Below, one piece after another: positions 1 through 10,101 of a stretch of 64,000 nt of DNA. How positions within the stretch are numbered: the first letter of the stretch is position 1; each line of letters begins with the position of its first letter. Source of the stretch: Belnapia rosea (GTDB lineage Bacteria; Pseudomonadota; Alphaproteobacteria; Acetobacterales; Acetobacteraceae); NCBI RefSeq assembly GCF_900101615.1, contig NZ_FMZX01000014.1:60650-124649 (forward strand), in the 5' to 3' direction. Below the pieces are notes generated by a model, which worked only from the letters and a program-made list of their open reading frames with translations, had not been told where the DNA came from and ran no database searches. The translations under genes and the position numbers were made by a program.

Positions 1-357
1 ATCGTCTTCCTCTACGGCTCGACGCTGCTCTTCGCCATGCATGGCGCGACCATCCTCGCCGCCGGCCGCTTCGGCTCCGAGCGCGAGGTGGAGCAGGTGA
101 TCGACCGCGGCACGGCCGTCGAGCGCTGCGCCATCTTCTGGCGCTGGACCATGGGCTTCAACGCCACCTTCGAGAGCGTCCATCGCTGGGCCTGGTGGTT
201 CGCCGTGCTCTGCCCGCTGACGGGCGGCATCGGCATCCTGCTCACCGGCACGGTGGTCGACAACTGGTACCTCTGGGGCGTCAAGCACGGCATCGCCCCG
301 GCCTACCCGGACGTGTTCCGGGCCATGCCCGACCCGCTGCTGGGAGCACCGCAATGA
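1..357 (+). CDS. pufM: Photosynthetic reaction centre M subunit, 3' part
   Basis: The last 118 codons of the M subunit of a type II (quinone) photosynthetic reaction centre, an integral membrane protein that holds bacteriochlorophyll and quinone. The 5' part lies outside the window. The non-haem iron ligands of the family are recognisable at the expected spacing: His14 in AMHGATILA, Glu29 in the charged loop and His61 in ESVHRWAWW (numbering from the first base of the window), which correspond to M-chain His219, Glu234 and His266. The stop codon overlaps the pufC start (ATGA), so the two are translationally coupled, as usual in puf operons. Identification is firm. Confidence 0.95.
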   Translation: MVFLYGSTLLFAMHGATILAAGRFGSEREVEQVIDRGTAVERCAIFWRWTMGFNATFESVHRWAWWFAVLCPLTGGIGILLTGTVVDNWYLWGVKHGIAPAYPDVFRAMPDPLLGAPQ

Positions 358-1430
358 GCTTCTCCCTGAAACTCGGTGCGGTCCTCGCCGGGCTGCTCGG
401 CCTCGCGGTGATCCTGCTCACCTTCGAGCGCCCGCCGGTGGATACGGTGCAGACCGGCTTCCGCGGCGTGGCCCTGGGTACGGTATCGAACCCACGCCTC
501 ACCCCGGCCCTGGCCGCGGCCAACCAGGTCCCCAACACCCTGCCGCGGGTGCCCTCGGTCGGGCCCCGTGCCGGGCAGGCCTATCAGAACGTGCAGGTGC
601 TGGGTGAGCTCGGCGTTGCCGAGTTCGCCCGTACCATGGCGGCGATGACGGCCTGGGTCTCGCCCCAGCAGGGCTGCGGCTATTGCCATAACACCGCGAA
701 CATGGCCTCCGACGAGGTCTATACCAAGGTCGTCGCCCGGCGGATGCTGCAGATGGTGGCCCGCATCAACGCGGAATGGAAACCCCATGTCGCCGAGACC
801 GGGGTCACCTGCTACACCTGCCACCGCGGCAACCCGGTCCCGCTGAATGTCTGGGCCGAGAATCCGGGCCCGATGCGCGCCGGCGGCTTCTCCGCCTCCT
901 CCAACGGCCAGAACCTGGCCTCGCCCGTCGTCGGCGACAGCTCGCTGCCCTACGACCCCTTCAGCCGCTATCTGGACCAGGCCAGCAACATCCGGGTCCA
1001 GACGCCGGACCCGCTGCCGGCGGCCAACCCGCAGACCATCAAGGATGCGGAGTTCACCTATGGGCTGATGATGCACTTCTCCCAGGCGCTCGGGGTGAAT
1101 TGCACCACCTGCCACAACAGCCGCGCCTTCTCGGCCTGGGACCAGAGCGCCCCGCAACGGACCAGTGCCTGGCACGGCATCCGTATGGTGCGGGATATCA
1201 ACCATAACTTCATCGACCCGCTGCAACCGATCTGGGCCGCGAATCCGAACGGTCCGGCCAGCGGCCCGCACCGGCCGCGCCTCGGCCCGCAGGAGGACGC
1301 GCTGAAGGTGAACTGCACCACCTGCCACCAGGGGGTGAACAAGCCGCTCAACGGCGTCTCCATGCTGCGGGACTATCCGGAACTGGGCCGGATCACCCGC
1401 ATCGACGCGCCGCCGCCCATCCGGCAGTAG
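354..1430 (+). CDS. pufC: Reaction-centre tetraheme cytochrome c subunit
   Basis: 358 residues. Periplasmic cytochrome bound to the reaction centre that re-reduces the photo-oxidised special pair. Four CxxCH haem-binding motifs are visible at residues 108-112, 153-157, 250-254 and 321-325, arranged as two pairs as in the family. The N-terminus has a hydrophobic segment at about 6-23 but no lipobox cysteine, so it is probably an uncleaved membrane anchor, unlike the lipidated subunit of Blastochloris viridis. The ATG overlaps the pufM stop by 4 nt, which fixes the start. A strong hairpin follows, so pufC is probably the last gene of the operon. Confidence 0.96.
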   Translation: MSFSLKLGAVLAGLLGLAVILLTFERPPVDTVQTGFRGVALGTVSNPRLTPALAAANQVPNTLPRVPSVGPRAGQAYQNVQVLGELGVAEFARTMAAMTAWVSPQQGCGYCHNTANMASDEVYTKVVARRMLQMVARINAEWKPHVAETGVTCYTCHRGNPVPLNVWAENPGPMRAGGFSASSNGQNLASPVVGDSSLPYDPFSRYLDQASNIRVQTPDPLPAANPQTIKDAEFTYGLMMHFSQALGVNCTTCHNSRAFSAWDQSAPQRTSAWHGIRMVRDINHNFIDPLQPIWAANPNGPASGPHRPRLGPQEDALKVNCTTCHQGVNKPLNGVSMLRDYPELGRITRIDAPPPIRQ

Positions 1431-1444
1431 CGCCCGCCCGCCCC

Positions 1445-1480
1445 GGCCGGCATCGCCCCTTGGCGGGGGCGATGCCGGCC
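1445..1480 (+). terminator. Hairpin after pufC (puf operon terminator)
   Basis: A perfect 15-bp stem (1445-1459 pairs with 1466-1480) with a 6-nt loop lies 15 nt after the pufC stop. Only two T residues follow, so it is not a textbook intrinsic terminator. It may also protect the 3' end of the puf mRNA. Confidence 0.75.
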
Positions 1481-1608
1481 TTGGCATGTTTGGCGGCCGG
1501 GACGGGTTGCGGGTCCCGCCGCTTCGGCTATATGCATCCTGGCCTTGCGCCCCGCGCACCATCTAGCGCGGCCCACCGTCCGTTGCTGCTCCGAGGACGT
1601 CACCGCCT

Positions 1609-2622
1609 ATGAATTCGCTCGAGCTGAACAAGGTCTTCGCCGCGGTGCTTACGGCCGGGATCACCTTCATGGTGGCCGGCCAGGTGGGCAAGCTGCTGGT
1701 GCATGGCGAAAAGCCGCATGAAAGCGCCATCCGCATCGGCGACCCGACCGGCGGCGCCCCCAGCGCGGCCCCGGCCGCCGCCCCGCAGGCCGAGCCGATC
1801 TCGGGCCTGCTCGCCAGTGCCGATGTCGCGGCCGGCCAGCAGCTCGCCCAGCGCAATTGCGGCGCCTGCCACAGCTTCGACCAGGGCGGCCGCAGCGGCA
1901 TCGGCCCCAACCTCTACAACGTGGTCGGCGCGCCGCATGGCCATGTCGAGGGCTTCAACTACTCGGCCGCGCTCAAGGGCAAGCAGGGTCCCTGGGACTA
2001 CGAGGAGCTGAACCACTGGCTCTACAAGCCCTCCTCCTATGCGCCCGGCACCCGCATGGCCTTCGCCGGCCTGGCCAACACCCAGCAGCGGGCGAATGTG
2101 GTTGCCTATCTGCGCAGCCTCTCGCCCAACCCGAAGCCGCTGCCCCCGGCCGGCGCGGCCGCGGCGCCGGCCGCCGCGCCTGCCGCTGCCGCCGCAGCCC
2201 CGGCTGCGGCCCCGGCCCCGGCAGGTGGCGCCCCCGCGGCGCCGGCCGCCGCCTCGGCCGATCTGCCGCCCATCGCCCCGCTGCTGGCCAATGCCAATGT
2301 GGAGAATGGCGCGGCGGTCTCCCGCCGCCTCTGCGCCGTCTGCCACACCTTCAATGAGGGTGGCCGCAACGGTGTCGGCCCCAACCTCTATGACGTGGTG
2401 GGCAAGCCGCACGGCCATCTGGCGAGCTTCAACTACTCGGCGGCGCTCAAGGGCAAGCAGGGCCCCTGGAACTACGAGGAGCTGAACCGCTGGCTCCACA
2501 AGCCGACCACCTACGCGCCCGGCACCCGCATGGCCTTCGCCGGCGTCGCCAAGGCGGAGGACCGCGCCGACGTGATCGCCTATCTGCGCAGCTTGTCGGC
2601 CAACCCGCAGCCGCTGCCCTGA
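1609..2622 (+). CDS. Membrane-anchored cytochrome c with two tandem class I domains
   Basis: 337 residues. Order: uncleaved N-terminal membrane anchor (about 8-30), short Ala/Pro linker (about 45-62), first c-type domain with CxxCH at 84-88 and probable Met ligand 150, a long Ala/Pro linker (about 179-216), second c-type domain with CxxCH at 242-246 and probable Met ligand 308. The two domains are near copies: the segments GPNLY(N/D)VVG, FNYSAALKGKQGPW and YAPGTRMAFAG occur in both, so the gene arose by internal duplication. Anchor plus flexible linker resembles cytochrome c-y/CycM, which shuttles electrons between the bc1 complex and a reaction centre or oxidase. Its place right after pufC suggests a similar role, but it has its own leader region and may serve respiration. 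Confidence 0.9.
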   Translation: MNSLELNKVFAAVLTAGITFMVAGQVGKLLVHGEKPHESAIRIGDPTGGAPSAAPAAAPQAEPISGLLASADVAAGQQLAQRNCGACHSFDQGGRSGIGPNLYNVVGAPHGHVEGFNYSAALKGKQGPWDYEELNHWLYKPSSYAPGTRMAFAGLANTQQRANVVAYLRSLSPNPKPLPPAGAAAAPAAAPAAAAAAPAAAPAPAGGAPAAPAAASADLPPIAPLLANANVENGAAVSRRLCAVCHTFNEGGRNGVGPNLYDVVGKPHGHLASFNYSAALKGKQGPWNYEELNRWLHKPTTYAPGTRMAFAGVAKAEDRADVIAYLRSLSANPQPLP

Positions 2623-2646
2623 TCGGGTAGCCGGGGCTGGGCCGGG

Positions 2647-3825
2647 TTACCGGCTCAGCTCCCGCGTCATCGCCTCGATCCCGCCGAGGGTCAGCGGGAA
2701 CATCCGATTCTCCATCAGCTGCCGCACCAGCCCGATCGAATGGGTGCGGCCCCAGGCCGCCTCAGGCATCGGGTTCAGCCAAGCGCTGCGACGGAAATGT
2801 CCGGTCAGCCGGCCCATCCAGGCACTCCCGGCCTCCTCGTTCCAGTGCTCGACGCTGCCCCCGGGCTGGATGATCTCATAGGGGCTCATGCTGGCATCGC
2901 CGACAAAGACGGCCTTGTAGTCCGGCCCGTATTTCCGCAGCACCTCGAAGGTCGAGACCTCGCTCTCCCGCCGTCGCCGATTGTTCGTCCATAGCCGCTC
3001 ATAGGGGCAGTTGTGGAAGTAGAAATGCTCGAGATGCTTGAACTCCGCCCGGGCGGCGGAGAACAGCTCGGCGGAGATCTTCACCCAGTCATCCATCGAT
3101 CCGCCGATATCGAGGAAGAGCAGCACCTTCACCGTATTGTGCCGCTCCGGCACCATCTTCAGGTCGAGCGACCCGGCATTGTTGGCGGTCGAGCGGATGG
3201 TGTCCGGCAGGTCGAGCTCCGTCGCCGCCCCCTGCCGCGCGAAGCGCCGCAGCCGCCTGAGCGCCAGCTTGATGTTGCGGGTCCCGATCTCGACCGAATC
3301 GTCCAGGTCACGGAACTCGCGCCGGTCCCAGACCTTCACCGCCCGCCGGTGCCGGCTCTCCTCCTGCCCGATCCGCACGCCTTCCGGGTTGTAGCCATGG
3401 GCGCCGAAGGGCGAGGTCCCGGCCGTGCCGATCCATTTGCTGCCGCCCTGGTGCCGCCCCTTCTGCTCGGCCAGCCGCTGCTTCAGCATCTCCATCAGCT
3501 TGTCGAAGCCGCCGGCGGCCTCGATGGCGGCCCGCTCCTCCTCGGTCAGCAGCTTCTCCGCCATCTTGCGGAGCCACTCATCCGGCAGCGTCCGGGCCAG
3601 GTCGCCCTCCGGCGGCTCCAGCCCCTTGAACACCTCGCCGAAGACGCGGTCGAAGCGGTCCAGGTGGCGCTCGTCCTTCACCAGCGTCGCGCGGCTCAGG
3701 TGGTAGAAGTCATCGACGCTGTAGTCGGCGACGCCCTCCTTCATCCCGCGCAGCAGGGTGAGGTATTCGGTGATGCTCGCGGGGATGCCCGCCCCGCGCA
3801 GCGCGACGATGAAATGCGCCAGCAT
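2647..3825 (-). CDS. VWA-domain protein (CoxE-like), partner of the adjacent MoxR ATPase
   Basis: 392 residues. The N-terminal 200 residues are helical and charged (linked to AAA partners in this family); a von Willebrand factor A domain follows. Its metal site reads D239-I-G-G-S, so the first Ser of the usual DxSxS is Gly. The start chosen is the ATG at 3825, 4 nt after the stop of the MoxR ATPase; an upstream in-frame extension would run into that gene. AAA/VWA pairs of this kind act as chaperone-like assembly factors, for example CoxD/CoxE in CO dehydrogenase maturation. No obvious client enzyme lies next to it. It is convergent with the cytochrome gene. Confidence 0.88.
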   Translation of the reverse strand: MLAHFIVALRGAGIPASITEYLTLLRGMKEGVADYSVDDFYHLSRATLVKDERHLDRFDRVFGEVFKGLEPPEGDLARTLPDEWLRKMAEKLLTEEERAAIEAAGGFDKLMEMLKQRLAEQKGRHQGGSKWIGTAGTSPFGAHGYNPEGVRIGQEESRHRRAVKVWDRREFRDLDDSVEIGTRNIKLALRRLRRFARQGAATELDLPDTIRSTANNAGSLDLKMVPERHNTVKVLLFLDIGGSMDDWVKISAELFSAARAEFKHLEHFYFHNCPYERLWTNNRRRRESEVSTFEVLRKYGPDYKAVFVGDASMSPYEIIQPGGSVEHWNEEAGSAWMGRLTGHFRRSAWLNPMPEAAWGRTHSIGLVRQLMENRMFPLTLGGIEAMTRELSR

Positions 3826-3829
3826 GCGG

Positions 3830-4675
<846 letters not shown>

Positions 4676-4765
4676 GCCTGCCCCCTATCCATCTCTTGCG
4701 GGAAAGGTGGCCTCTCGCCTGGCATCGGGCAAGCTATCTTCCGCCCGGTCCAACGGAGCCCCACC

Positions 4766-5326
4766 ATGCCTGAAGCCTCCCCCTCCGATACGGCGGCGCA
4801 TCGCTGGTTCGGCCGCACGGCCCGCGACCTCGGCCCCGCCGAGCGCCTGGTGCTGACCGCCGCGCATCAGCGCAGCGTCATCAGCCGCAATGTCGGCCGG
4901 GACTTCGACGGGGAGCTCACCTTCGGCCAGCGGCTGGCCGACAAGGTCGCCGAATTCGGCGGCTCCTGGGCCTTCATCGCCAGCTTCGGCCTTTTCCTGC
5001 TGGCCTGGACGGTGGTGAACGCCCTGCTGCCGCGGCCCTTCGACACCTATCCCTATATCTTCCTCAACCTGCTGCTCTCGATGATCGCCGCCATCCAGGC
5101 CCCCATCATCATGATGAGCCAGAACCGCCAGGCCGCGCGGGACCGGCTGGACGCCGCGCATGACTACGAGGTGAACCTCAAGGCCGAGATCGAGATCATG
5201 GCCCTGCACGAGAAGCTGGACCAGCTCCGCACGCGGGAGATCGAGGCGCTGCTGGCCCGCCAGCAGGACCAGATCGATCTGCTGACCCGGCTGCTGGCCG
5301 AGGGCCGCAGGCCTACCGACGCCTGA
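4766..5326 (+). CDS. DUF1003 membrane protein
   Basis: 186 residues. Two transmembrane helices are visible at about 70-92 (WAFIASFGLFLLAWTVV) and 99-120 (YPYIFLNLLLSMIAAIQAP), followed by a conserved RQAARDRLDA segment and a C-terminal coiled coil of about 60 residues. This is the full DUF1003 pattern; no biochemical function is established for the family. A GGAG ribosome-binding site precedes the chosen ATG. It is divergent from the MoxR/VWA operon, with about 90 nt between the starts that must carry both promoters. Confidence 0.88.
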   Translation: MPEASPSDTAAHRWFGRTARDLGPAERLVLTAAHQRSVISRNVGRDFDGELTFGQRLADKVAEFGGSWAFIASFGLFLLAWTVVNALLPRPFDTYPYIFLNLLLSMIAAIQAPIIMMSQNRQAARDRLDAAHDYEVNLKAEIEIMALHEKLDQLRTREIEALLARQQDQIDLLTRLLAEGRRPTDA

Positions 5327-5395
5327 CAGGCGGCGCGGGACGGCGGCGCCTCGCCTCTCCTTTCGTGGGCAGGACGCCGGAACGGAGGGGCGGAT

Positions 5396-5716
5396 CTAGG
5401 CGGCCTCCCGCTCCTCCCGCAGCGCGTAATGCGTCGCGCGGGCGTCGAAGCGGCTGAGCACCTCGCGCGCGCTCGCCGGCACATAGGCCGCCTCCCCGTC
5501 CTCGCCGGCGAATGCCGTCACGGCCTCCGGCCCGCTGAACCACATCGCCGTCATGAACTCGACCTCGCCCTCCAGCGCGCGACGGCAGAGCGCGATGCGC
5601 AGGAAACCGGGGATGCGCCGGGCGAGGATGCCGGGGAAGATCTCCGTCCTCAGCAGGGTCTCGTAGCGGTCGGCCAGGGCCGGAGTGGTCCAGCCATGCC
5701 ATAGGCGCAGGATCAT
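5396..5716 (-). CDS. Small ABM-fold (dimeric alpha-beta barrel) protein
   Basis: 106 residues. The sequence MILRLWHGWT, then an amphipathic helix, and a central F(M)TAMWF strand fit the antibiotic-biosynthesis-monooxygenase-like/dimeric ferredoxin-like fold. These small proteins act as monooxygenases, isomerases or simple ligand binders, and the residues seen do not allow a choice. It is divergent from an Lrp/AsnC regulator with about 130 nt between starts, which makes it a likely target of that regulator. The start at 5716 is chosen for homology-like length and because longer reading would enter the shared promoter region. Confidence 0.7.
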   Translation of the reverse strand: MILRLWHGWTTPALADRYETLLRTEIFPGILARRIPGFLRIALCRRALEGEVEFMTAMWFSGPEAVTAFAGEDGEAAYVPASAREVLSRFDARATHYALREEREAA

Positions 5717-5846
5717 CGGTGCCTCCTTCTTCGTGGCACAAGGATTCCATGGCAGGCCGGGGAATGTCCTTGCGTTTCCTGCCCTCCAGGCGCCTGTGGA
5801 AGGCAAGGCATTGCGCCCGGGGCATCTCCCTTGGCAGCATGTGCCC

Positions 5847-6314
5847 ATGGAGCTGGACCGCACCGATCGCCGCATCCTCGCCGCCCTGCAGGAGGAGGGA
5901 CGCCTGACCAATGTCGAACTGGCCGAGCGCATCGCCCTCTCGCCCTCGCCCTGCCTCCGCCGGGTGAAGCGGCTGGAGGCGGCCGGCATCCTCCGCGGCT
6001 ACCGGGCAGTGCTTGCGCGGGAAGCCGTCGGGCTCGGCCTGACCGTCTTCGTCGAGATCAAGGTCGAGCGGCATTCGCGCGAGAATGCGGCGGCGCTGCA
6101 GGAGGCGCTGGCGGCCATGCCGGAGGTGGTGGCCTGCCACATGGTCTCCGGCACCGCCGATTTCCTCGCCGAGATCGTCGTGGCGGATCTGCGCGCCTAT
6201 GAGGCGCTGCTGACCGAGCGCCTGCTGACGCTGCCGATGATCGCCGATATCCGCTCCAACATGTCGCTGCGCCGCATCAAGTCCGACACGCCGCTGCCGC
6301 TGCCTAGCGCCTGA
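5847..6314 (+). CDS. Lrp/AsnC family transcriptional regulator
   Basis: 155 residues, the usual length. The N-terminal winged helix-turn-helix begins MELDRTDRRILAALQEEGR and contains the recognition helix ERIALSPSPCLRRVKRLEAA. The C-terminal RAM (effector-binding) domain spans about 65-145. It probably binds an amino acid or related small molecule and controls the divergent ABM-fold gene and possibly itself. The ATG at 5847 gives the canonical N-terminus; a GTG two codons upstream is an alternative. Confidence 0.92.
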   Translation: MELDRTDRRILAALQEEGRLTNVELAERIALSPSPCLRRVKRLEAAGILRGYRAVLAREAVGLGLTVFVEIKVERHSRENAAALQEALAAMPEVVACHMVSGTADFLAEIVVADLRAYEALLTERLLTLPMIADIRSNMSLRRIKSDTPLPLPSA

Positions 6315-6320
6315 CCCGCC

Positions 6321-8843
6321 TCAGCCGGCGTCGATCATGGTGCGGATGCGCTCGACGAGCTCGTCCATGGCGAAGGGCTTCGTCATCAGCTCGGTCCCCG
6401 TCTCCAGCCGGTCCTGGCCAAGCATCGCGTCATAGGCGTAGCCGGTGATGAACAGCACCTTCAGCCCGGGCCGCATCTGCCGCGCCGCATCGGCCAGCTG
6501 CCGTCCGTTCAGGCCGGGCAGCCCGACATCGGTGACGAGGAGGTCGATGCGCGCACCGGATTGCAGGATGCCGAGGCCAGCCGGGCCATCCGCCGCCTCC
6601 AGCGCGGCATAGCCCAGCTCCTCCAGCGCCTCGAGGACCAGCATGCGCACCGCCGGCTCGTCCTCGACGATCAGCACGGTCTCGCCGGCATCGGCGCGTG
6701 GCGCCCGCAACGGCCGCACCTCGGCCTCGGCCGTCTCGAGGCTGCCGCGGTGGCGCGGCAGGTAGAGCCTGAAGCAGGTGCCCTGGCCGGGCTCGCTGAA
6801 GATCCGCACATGCCCGCCGGATTGCCGGACGAAGCCATAGAGCATGGAAAGCCCGAGCCCGGTCCCCTGGCCGAGCGGCTTGGTGGTGAAGAAGGGCTCG
6901 AAGGCGCGCTCCAGCACCTCGGGCGGCATGCCCGTGCCGGTATCGCTGACGCCGATGGCGACATAGTCGCCCGGCCGCACCTCGCCGCCCTGGGCGCGGG
7001 CATAGGCCGCGTCGAGCTGCGCATTCGCCGTCTCGATCATCAGCCGGCCACCCTCGGGCATCGCATCGCGCGCGTTGATGGCGAGGTTGAGGATGGCGTT
7101 CTCGAGCTGATTCGGGTCGCAGAGCGTGGGCCACAGCTCCGGCGCCAGCGTCATCTCGAGGCTGATGGCGGGGCCGAGCGTGCGCCGCAGCAACTCCTCC
7201 ATGCTGCCGACGAGGCGGTTCGCCTCGACCGGCCGCGGGTCGAGCGGCTGGCGGCGGGCGAAGGCGAGCAGGCGCTGGGTCAGGGCGGCCGCGCGCTGGG
7301 CCGAGGCCATCGCCACGCCCGTATAGCGGTCGAGCCCCTCGGTGCGTCCCGCCTCCACCCGGCGCTGCAGCAGCGCCAGCGCGCCCACGATGCCGGTCAG
7401 CAGGTTGTTGAAGTCATGCGCGATGCCGCCGGTGAGCTGCCCGACCGCCTCCATCTTCTGCGCCTGGCGCAGCTGCTCCTCCAGGGTGCGCTGGCGCGTG
7501 ATGTCGCGGGCGCTGCCGAGCACCAGGCGGCTGCCGCCCTCCGCATCGCCCATCGGCACCAGGATGACATCGACGATCCGGCGCTCGCCCTCGACGTCAT
7601 AGCTGCATTCATAGGTGACCTTGCGGTCCTGCTCGACGCAGCTGCGGTAGCGCTCGGCGGTCTTCTGCGCGACCTCCGCCGGCATCACCTCCTCCGCCCG
7701 CCGGCCGATGACCTCCTCGGCGCGGAGGCCGGTGAAGCGCTCGGCGGTCGGGTTCAGCGCCTCGAACAGCCCCACCCCATCGGGCTGGACGCGGATGAGG
7801 AAGACGAGGTCGGGCGAACTCTCGAAATAGGTGCGGAAGCGCGCCTCGCTGGCAGCGAGCTGCGCGGTGCGCTCCGCCACGCGCCGCTCGAGGGTCTCGT
7901 TCAGCCGGCGCAGCTCCGCCTCGGCATGCTTGGCGGCCGAGATATCGACATTGCAACCCGTGTAGCCGAGGAAGCGCCCGCTGTCGTCGAGGCGGGCGAC
8001 GCCCTCGCAGCGCAGCCAGCGCAGCTGCCCCTCACGGGCGGTGACCCGGACCTCGGCCTGGAAGGGACGGCGCGCCTGGAAGGCGGCGAAGAAGGCGCAT
8101 TCAAAGGCCGGCAGATCCTCCGGCAGGATGGTGTTGCGCCAGCCGGTGCCCAGCATCTCCATCGCGGGGCGGCCGAAGAGATGGTCGTAATGCATGTTGG
8201 CGAAGACGAACCGGCCCTGGTCGTCCGTCATCCAGATCAGGGCCGGCGCGCTGTCGGCCATGTGGCGGAAGCGCGCCTCGCTCTCGCGCAGCGAGATCTC
8301 GACCTGGACCCGCTCGATGGCGGAGGCGGCGAATTGCGCCAGCTGCACGACGATGGACTCGTCCACCTCGTCGAATTCGCCATCGATCTTGTCCGAGAGC
8401 TCGATGAGGCCGAGATGGCGCCCGTCATTCCCGATCAGCGGCGCCGCGAGCCAGCCGCGCATCGGGGGGCGCTCGCCGGCACCCGCATCGGGTCCGGGCC
8501 AGCCGGGATGCGCCTCGATCTCGCCTTGGGTCATCCGCGCCGGGCGGTTGATCTCGCCGATCCAGGCCTGGATGCCGGGCCGGTCGGCCGGCTGGGCGTC
8601 GGCACGCCAGGCGGCGTACTTGTCCGAGAGGGACAGGGCGCTGATCGCCCGGGACCGGTCATCCGCCTGGCTCAGGCTGCAGGCCGATTGATGAGCCCCG
8701 ACGATGCTCCGGGCGGCATCGGTGATCGCCTGCAACGTCGCCGGCAAGCTCGGGGCGCGCATGACCGTGCGCGCCGCCTCGGTGAGCGCCTTCATCTGCT
8801 CCAGGCGGCGCGCCTGGATGCGCTCCGCTTGGTCATGATCCAT
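6321..8843 (-). CDS. Hybrid sensor histidine kinase (GAF-PAS-PAS-HisKA-HATPase-REC)
   Basis: 840 residues, no transmembrane segment, so cytoplasmic. Order: GAF domain (about 20-180), PAS 1 (about 185-305), a short coiled coil (305-332), PAS 2 (about 333-455), HisKA with phospho-acceptor His476 in GGIAHDFNNLL, HATPase with N box NLAINARDAMPEGG, G boxes DTGTGMP and GQGTGLGLSM, and a C-terminal receiver with acidic pair E727/D728, phospho-acceptor Asp772 and Lys822. The receiver lacks an output domain, so the signal must pass to another protein; no response regulator or Hpt gene is adjacent. The ligand cannot be told from sequence. Confidence 0.94.
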   Translation of the reverse strand: MDHDQAERIQARRLEQMKALTEAARTVMRAPSLPATLQAITDAARSIVGAHQSACSLSQADDRSRAISALSLSDKYAAWRADAQPADRPGIQAWIGEINRPARMTQGEIEAHPGWPGPDAGAGERPPMRGWLAAPLIGNDGRHLGLIELSDKIDGEFDEVDESIVVQLAQFAASAIERVQVEISLRESEARFRHMADSAPALIWMTDDQGRFVFANMHYDHLFGRPAMEMLGTGWRNTILPEDLPAFECAFFAAFQARRPFQAEVRVTAREGQLRWLRCEGVARLDDSGRFLGYTGCNVDISAAKHAEAELRRLNETLERRVAERTAQLAASEARFRTYFESSPDLVFLIRVQPDGVGLFEALNPTAERFTGLRAEEVIGRRAEEVMPAEVAQKTAERYRSCVEQDRKVTYECSYDVEGERRIVDVILVPMGDAEGGSRLVLGSARDITRQRTLEEQLRQAQKMEAVGQLTGGIAHDFNNLLTGIVGALALLQRRVEAGRTEGLDRYTGVAMASAQRAAALTQRLLAFARRQPLDPRPVEANRLVGSMEELLRRTLGPAISLEMTLAPELWPTLCDPNQLENAILNLAINARDAMPEGGRLMIETANAQLDAAYARAQGGEVRPGDYVAIGVSDTGTGMPPEVLERAFEPFFTTKPLGQGTGLGLSMLYGFVRQSGGHVRIFSEPGQGTCFRLYLPRHRGSLETAEAEVRPLRAPRADAGETVLIVEDEPAVRMLVLEALEELGYAALEAADGPAGLGILQSGARIDLLVTDVGLPGLNGRQLADAARQMRPGLKVLFITGYAYDAMLGQDRLETGTELMTKPFAMDELVERIRTMIDAG

Positions 8844-9042
8844 CGGTTGAAGGTTCCCTAGGTGAATCGGCCGGGTCGATGCGGGCAGGCGAGCTTCGGG
8901 CGATCGGGGCAGGGCCGGTGGTGGCCATGGCCGGGATCGGGCCAGCCCTGCGCAACGGGCGGTTGCTGGCGCGGCCAGGCTGGCGGGTCAGCCTTGTAGA
9001 ACAAACTCCAGCCGGATGGAATCATCCCATCGGGTGTTGTTG

Positions 9043-9074
9043 CGCGCCCGGCCGCCATCTGGCGGCCGGGCGCG
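9043..9074 (-). terminator. Hairpin downstream of tctC
   Basis: Perfect 14-bp GC stem (9043-9056 with 9061-9074) and an ATCT loop, 5 nt past the end of the binding-protein gene on the minus strand. No U-tract follows on that strand. It probably ends or stabilises the tct transcript. Confidence 0.65.
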
Positions 9075-9079
9075 GAGCC

Positions 9080-10069
9080 TCAGGTCTTGGCGAGCCCCGC
9101 CGCCTTCATCGCATCGCCGAGCGAGGCATCGGCCGTCGCCAGCGCCTGTCCCGCGCCGGCGCCGTCGGCATAGACGAGGCCGAAGCCGCGGGCATTCATG
9201 AAGTCCTGGTACTCCTTGGAGTCGAAGACCTTCTTCAGCGCCGGCTCCATCGCCGCCTTCACCGCGGCCGGCAGGTTGGCCGGCCCGGCGATGATCCGCA
9301 TGGCGCCGGCGGTGACGTCGATGCCCATCGTCTCCTTCAGCGTCGGGATGTTGGCGAAGGCCGAAAGCCGCTCCGGCGCCATCACCGCGAGGCTGCGCGC
9401 CCGCCCGGCATCGAGCATCGCCCGCGCCTCGGGCACCGAGCAGGTGGTGAAGTCGAGCCCGCCCGCGGCCAGATCCTGCATCGCCGGCGCCGCGCCGTTG
9501 GAGGGCACCCAGCGCACATGGTCCGCCTTCAGCCCCATGGCGCCCAGCCAGCTCGCCAGCGCCAGGTGCCAGATGCCGCCCTGGCCCGTGCCGCTCGCCT
9601 TGAACTTGCCCGCCGGGCTCGCCTTGATCGCATCCGCCAGCTGCTGGACGTTCTGGTAGGCCGAGCTGGCATTCACCTGGATGCCCGGCGGGTCGTTGTT
9701 GAGCTGCCCGAGCGGCGTGAAGTTCTTGTAGGTGACCTCCGTCAGCCCCTGCCAGTGCAGCATGCAGATCTCGGAGGTGATGATGCCGAGCGTGTAGCCG
9801 TCCGGCGAGGCCTGGGCGATGGCGGTATGCCCCACCACGCCGGAGCCGCCGGTGCGGTTCACCACGTTGAAGGGCTGGCCCAGCTCCCGCTCCAGCAGGG
9901 TCGCCGCGATGCGCAGCACCGCATCGGTGCCGCCGCCCGCCGCCCAGGGGCAGAGCATCTGCACCGGCCGCGCCGGCCAGCGCGGCTGGGCGAGGGCAGG
10001 GGAAGCGAGCGGGGCGGCGAGCAGGGCGGCGCCGGCCCCGAGCAGGCCGCGGCGGTCGATCGTCGTCAT
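9080..10069 (-). CDS. tctC: Tripartite tricarboxylate transporter binding protein (Bug family)
   Basis: 329 residues. N-terminal export signal with a twin-arginine-like start (DRRGLLG) and a cleavage site ALA|Q at about 27/28, then the Bug-family periplasmic binding fold beginning WPARPVQMLCPWAAGGGTDAV. It delivers a carboxylated substrate to the TctAB membrane unit encoded just upstream. A GAGGAAA ribosome-binding site sits ahead of the ATG at 10069. The substrate cannot be inferred: Bug proteins bind citrate, glutarate, nicotinate, amino acids and others. Confidence 0.9.
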   Translation of the reverse strand: MTTIDRRGLLGAGAALLAAPLASPALAQPRWPARPVQMLCPWAAGGGTDAVLRIAATLLERELGQPFNVVNRTGGSGVVGHTAIAQASPDGYTLGIITSEICMLHWQGLTEVTYKNFTPLGQLNNDPPGIQVNASSAYQNVQQLADAIKASPAGKFKASGTGQGGIWHLALASWLGAMGLKADHVRWVPSNGAAPAMQDLAAGGLDFTTCSVPEARAMLDAGRARSLAVMAPERLSAFANIPTLKETMGIDVTAGAMRIIAGPANLPAAVKAAMEPALKKVFDSKEYQDFMNARGFGLVYADGAGAGQALATADASLGDAMKAAGLAKT

Positions 10070-10101
10070 GGTGTTTCCTCCGGCATCGATTGGTTTCATT
10101 G

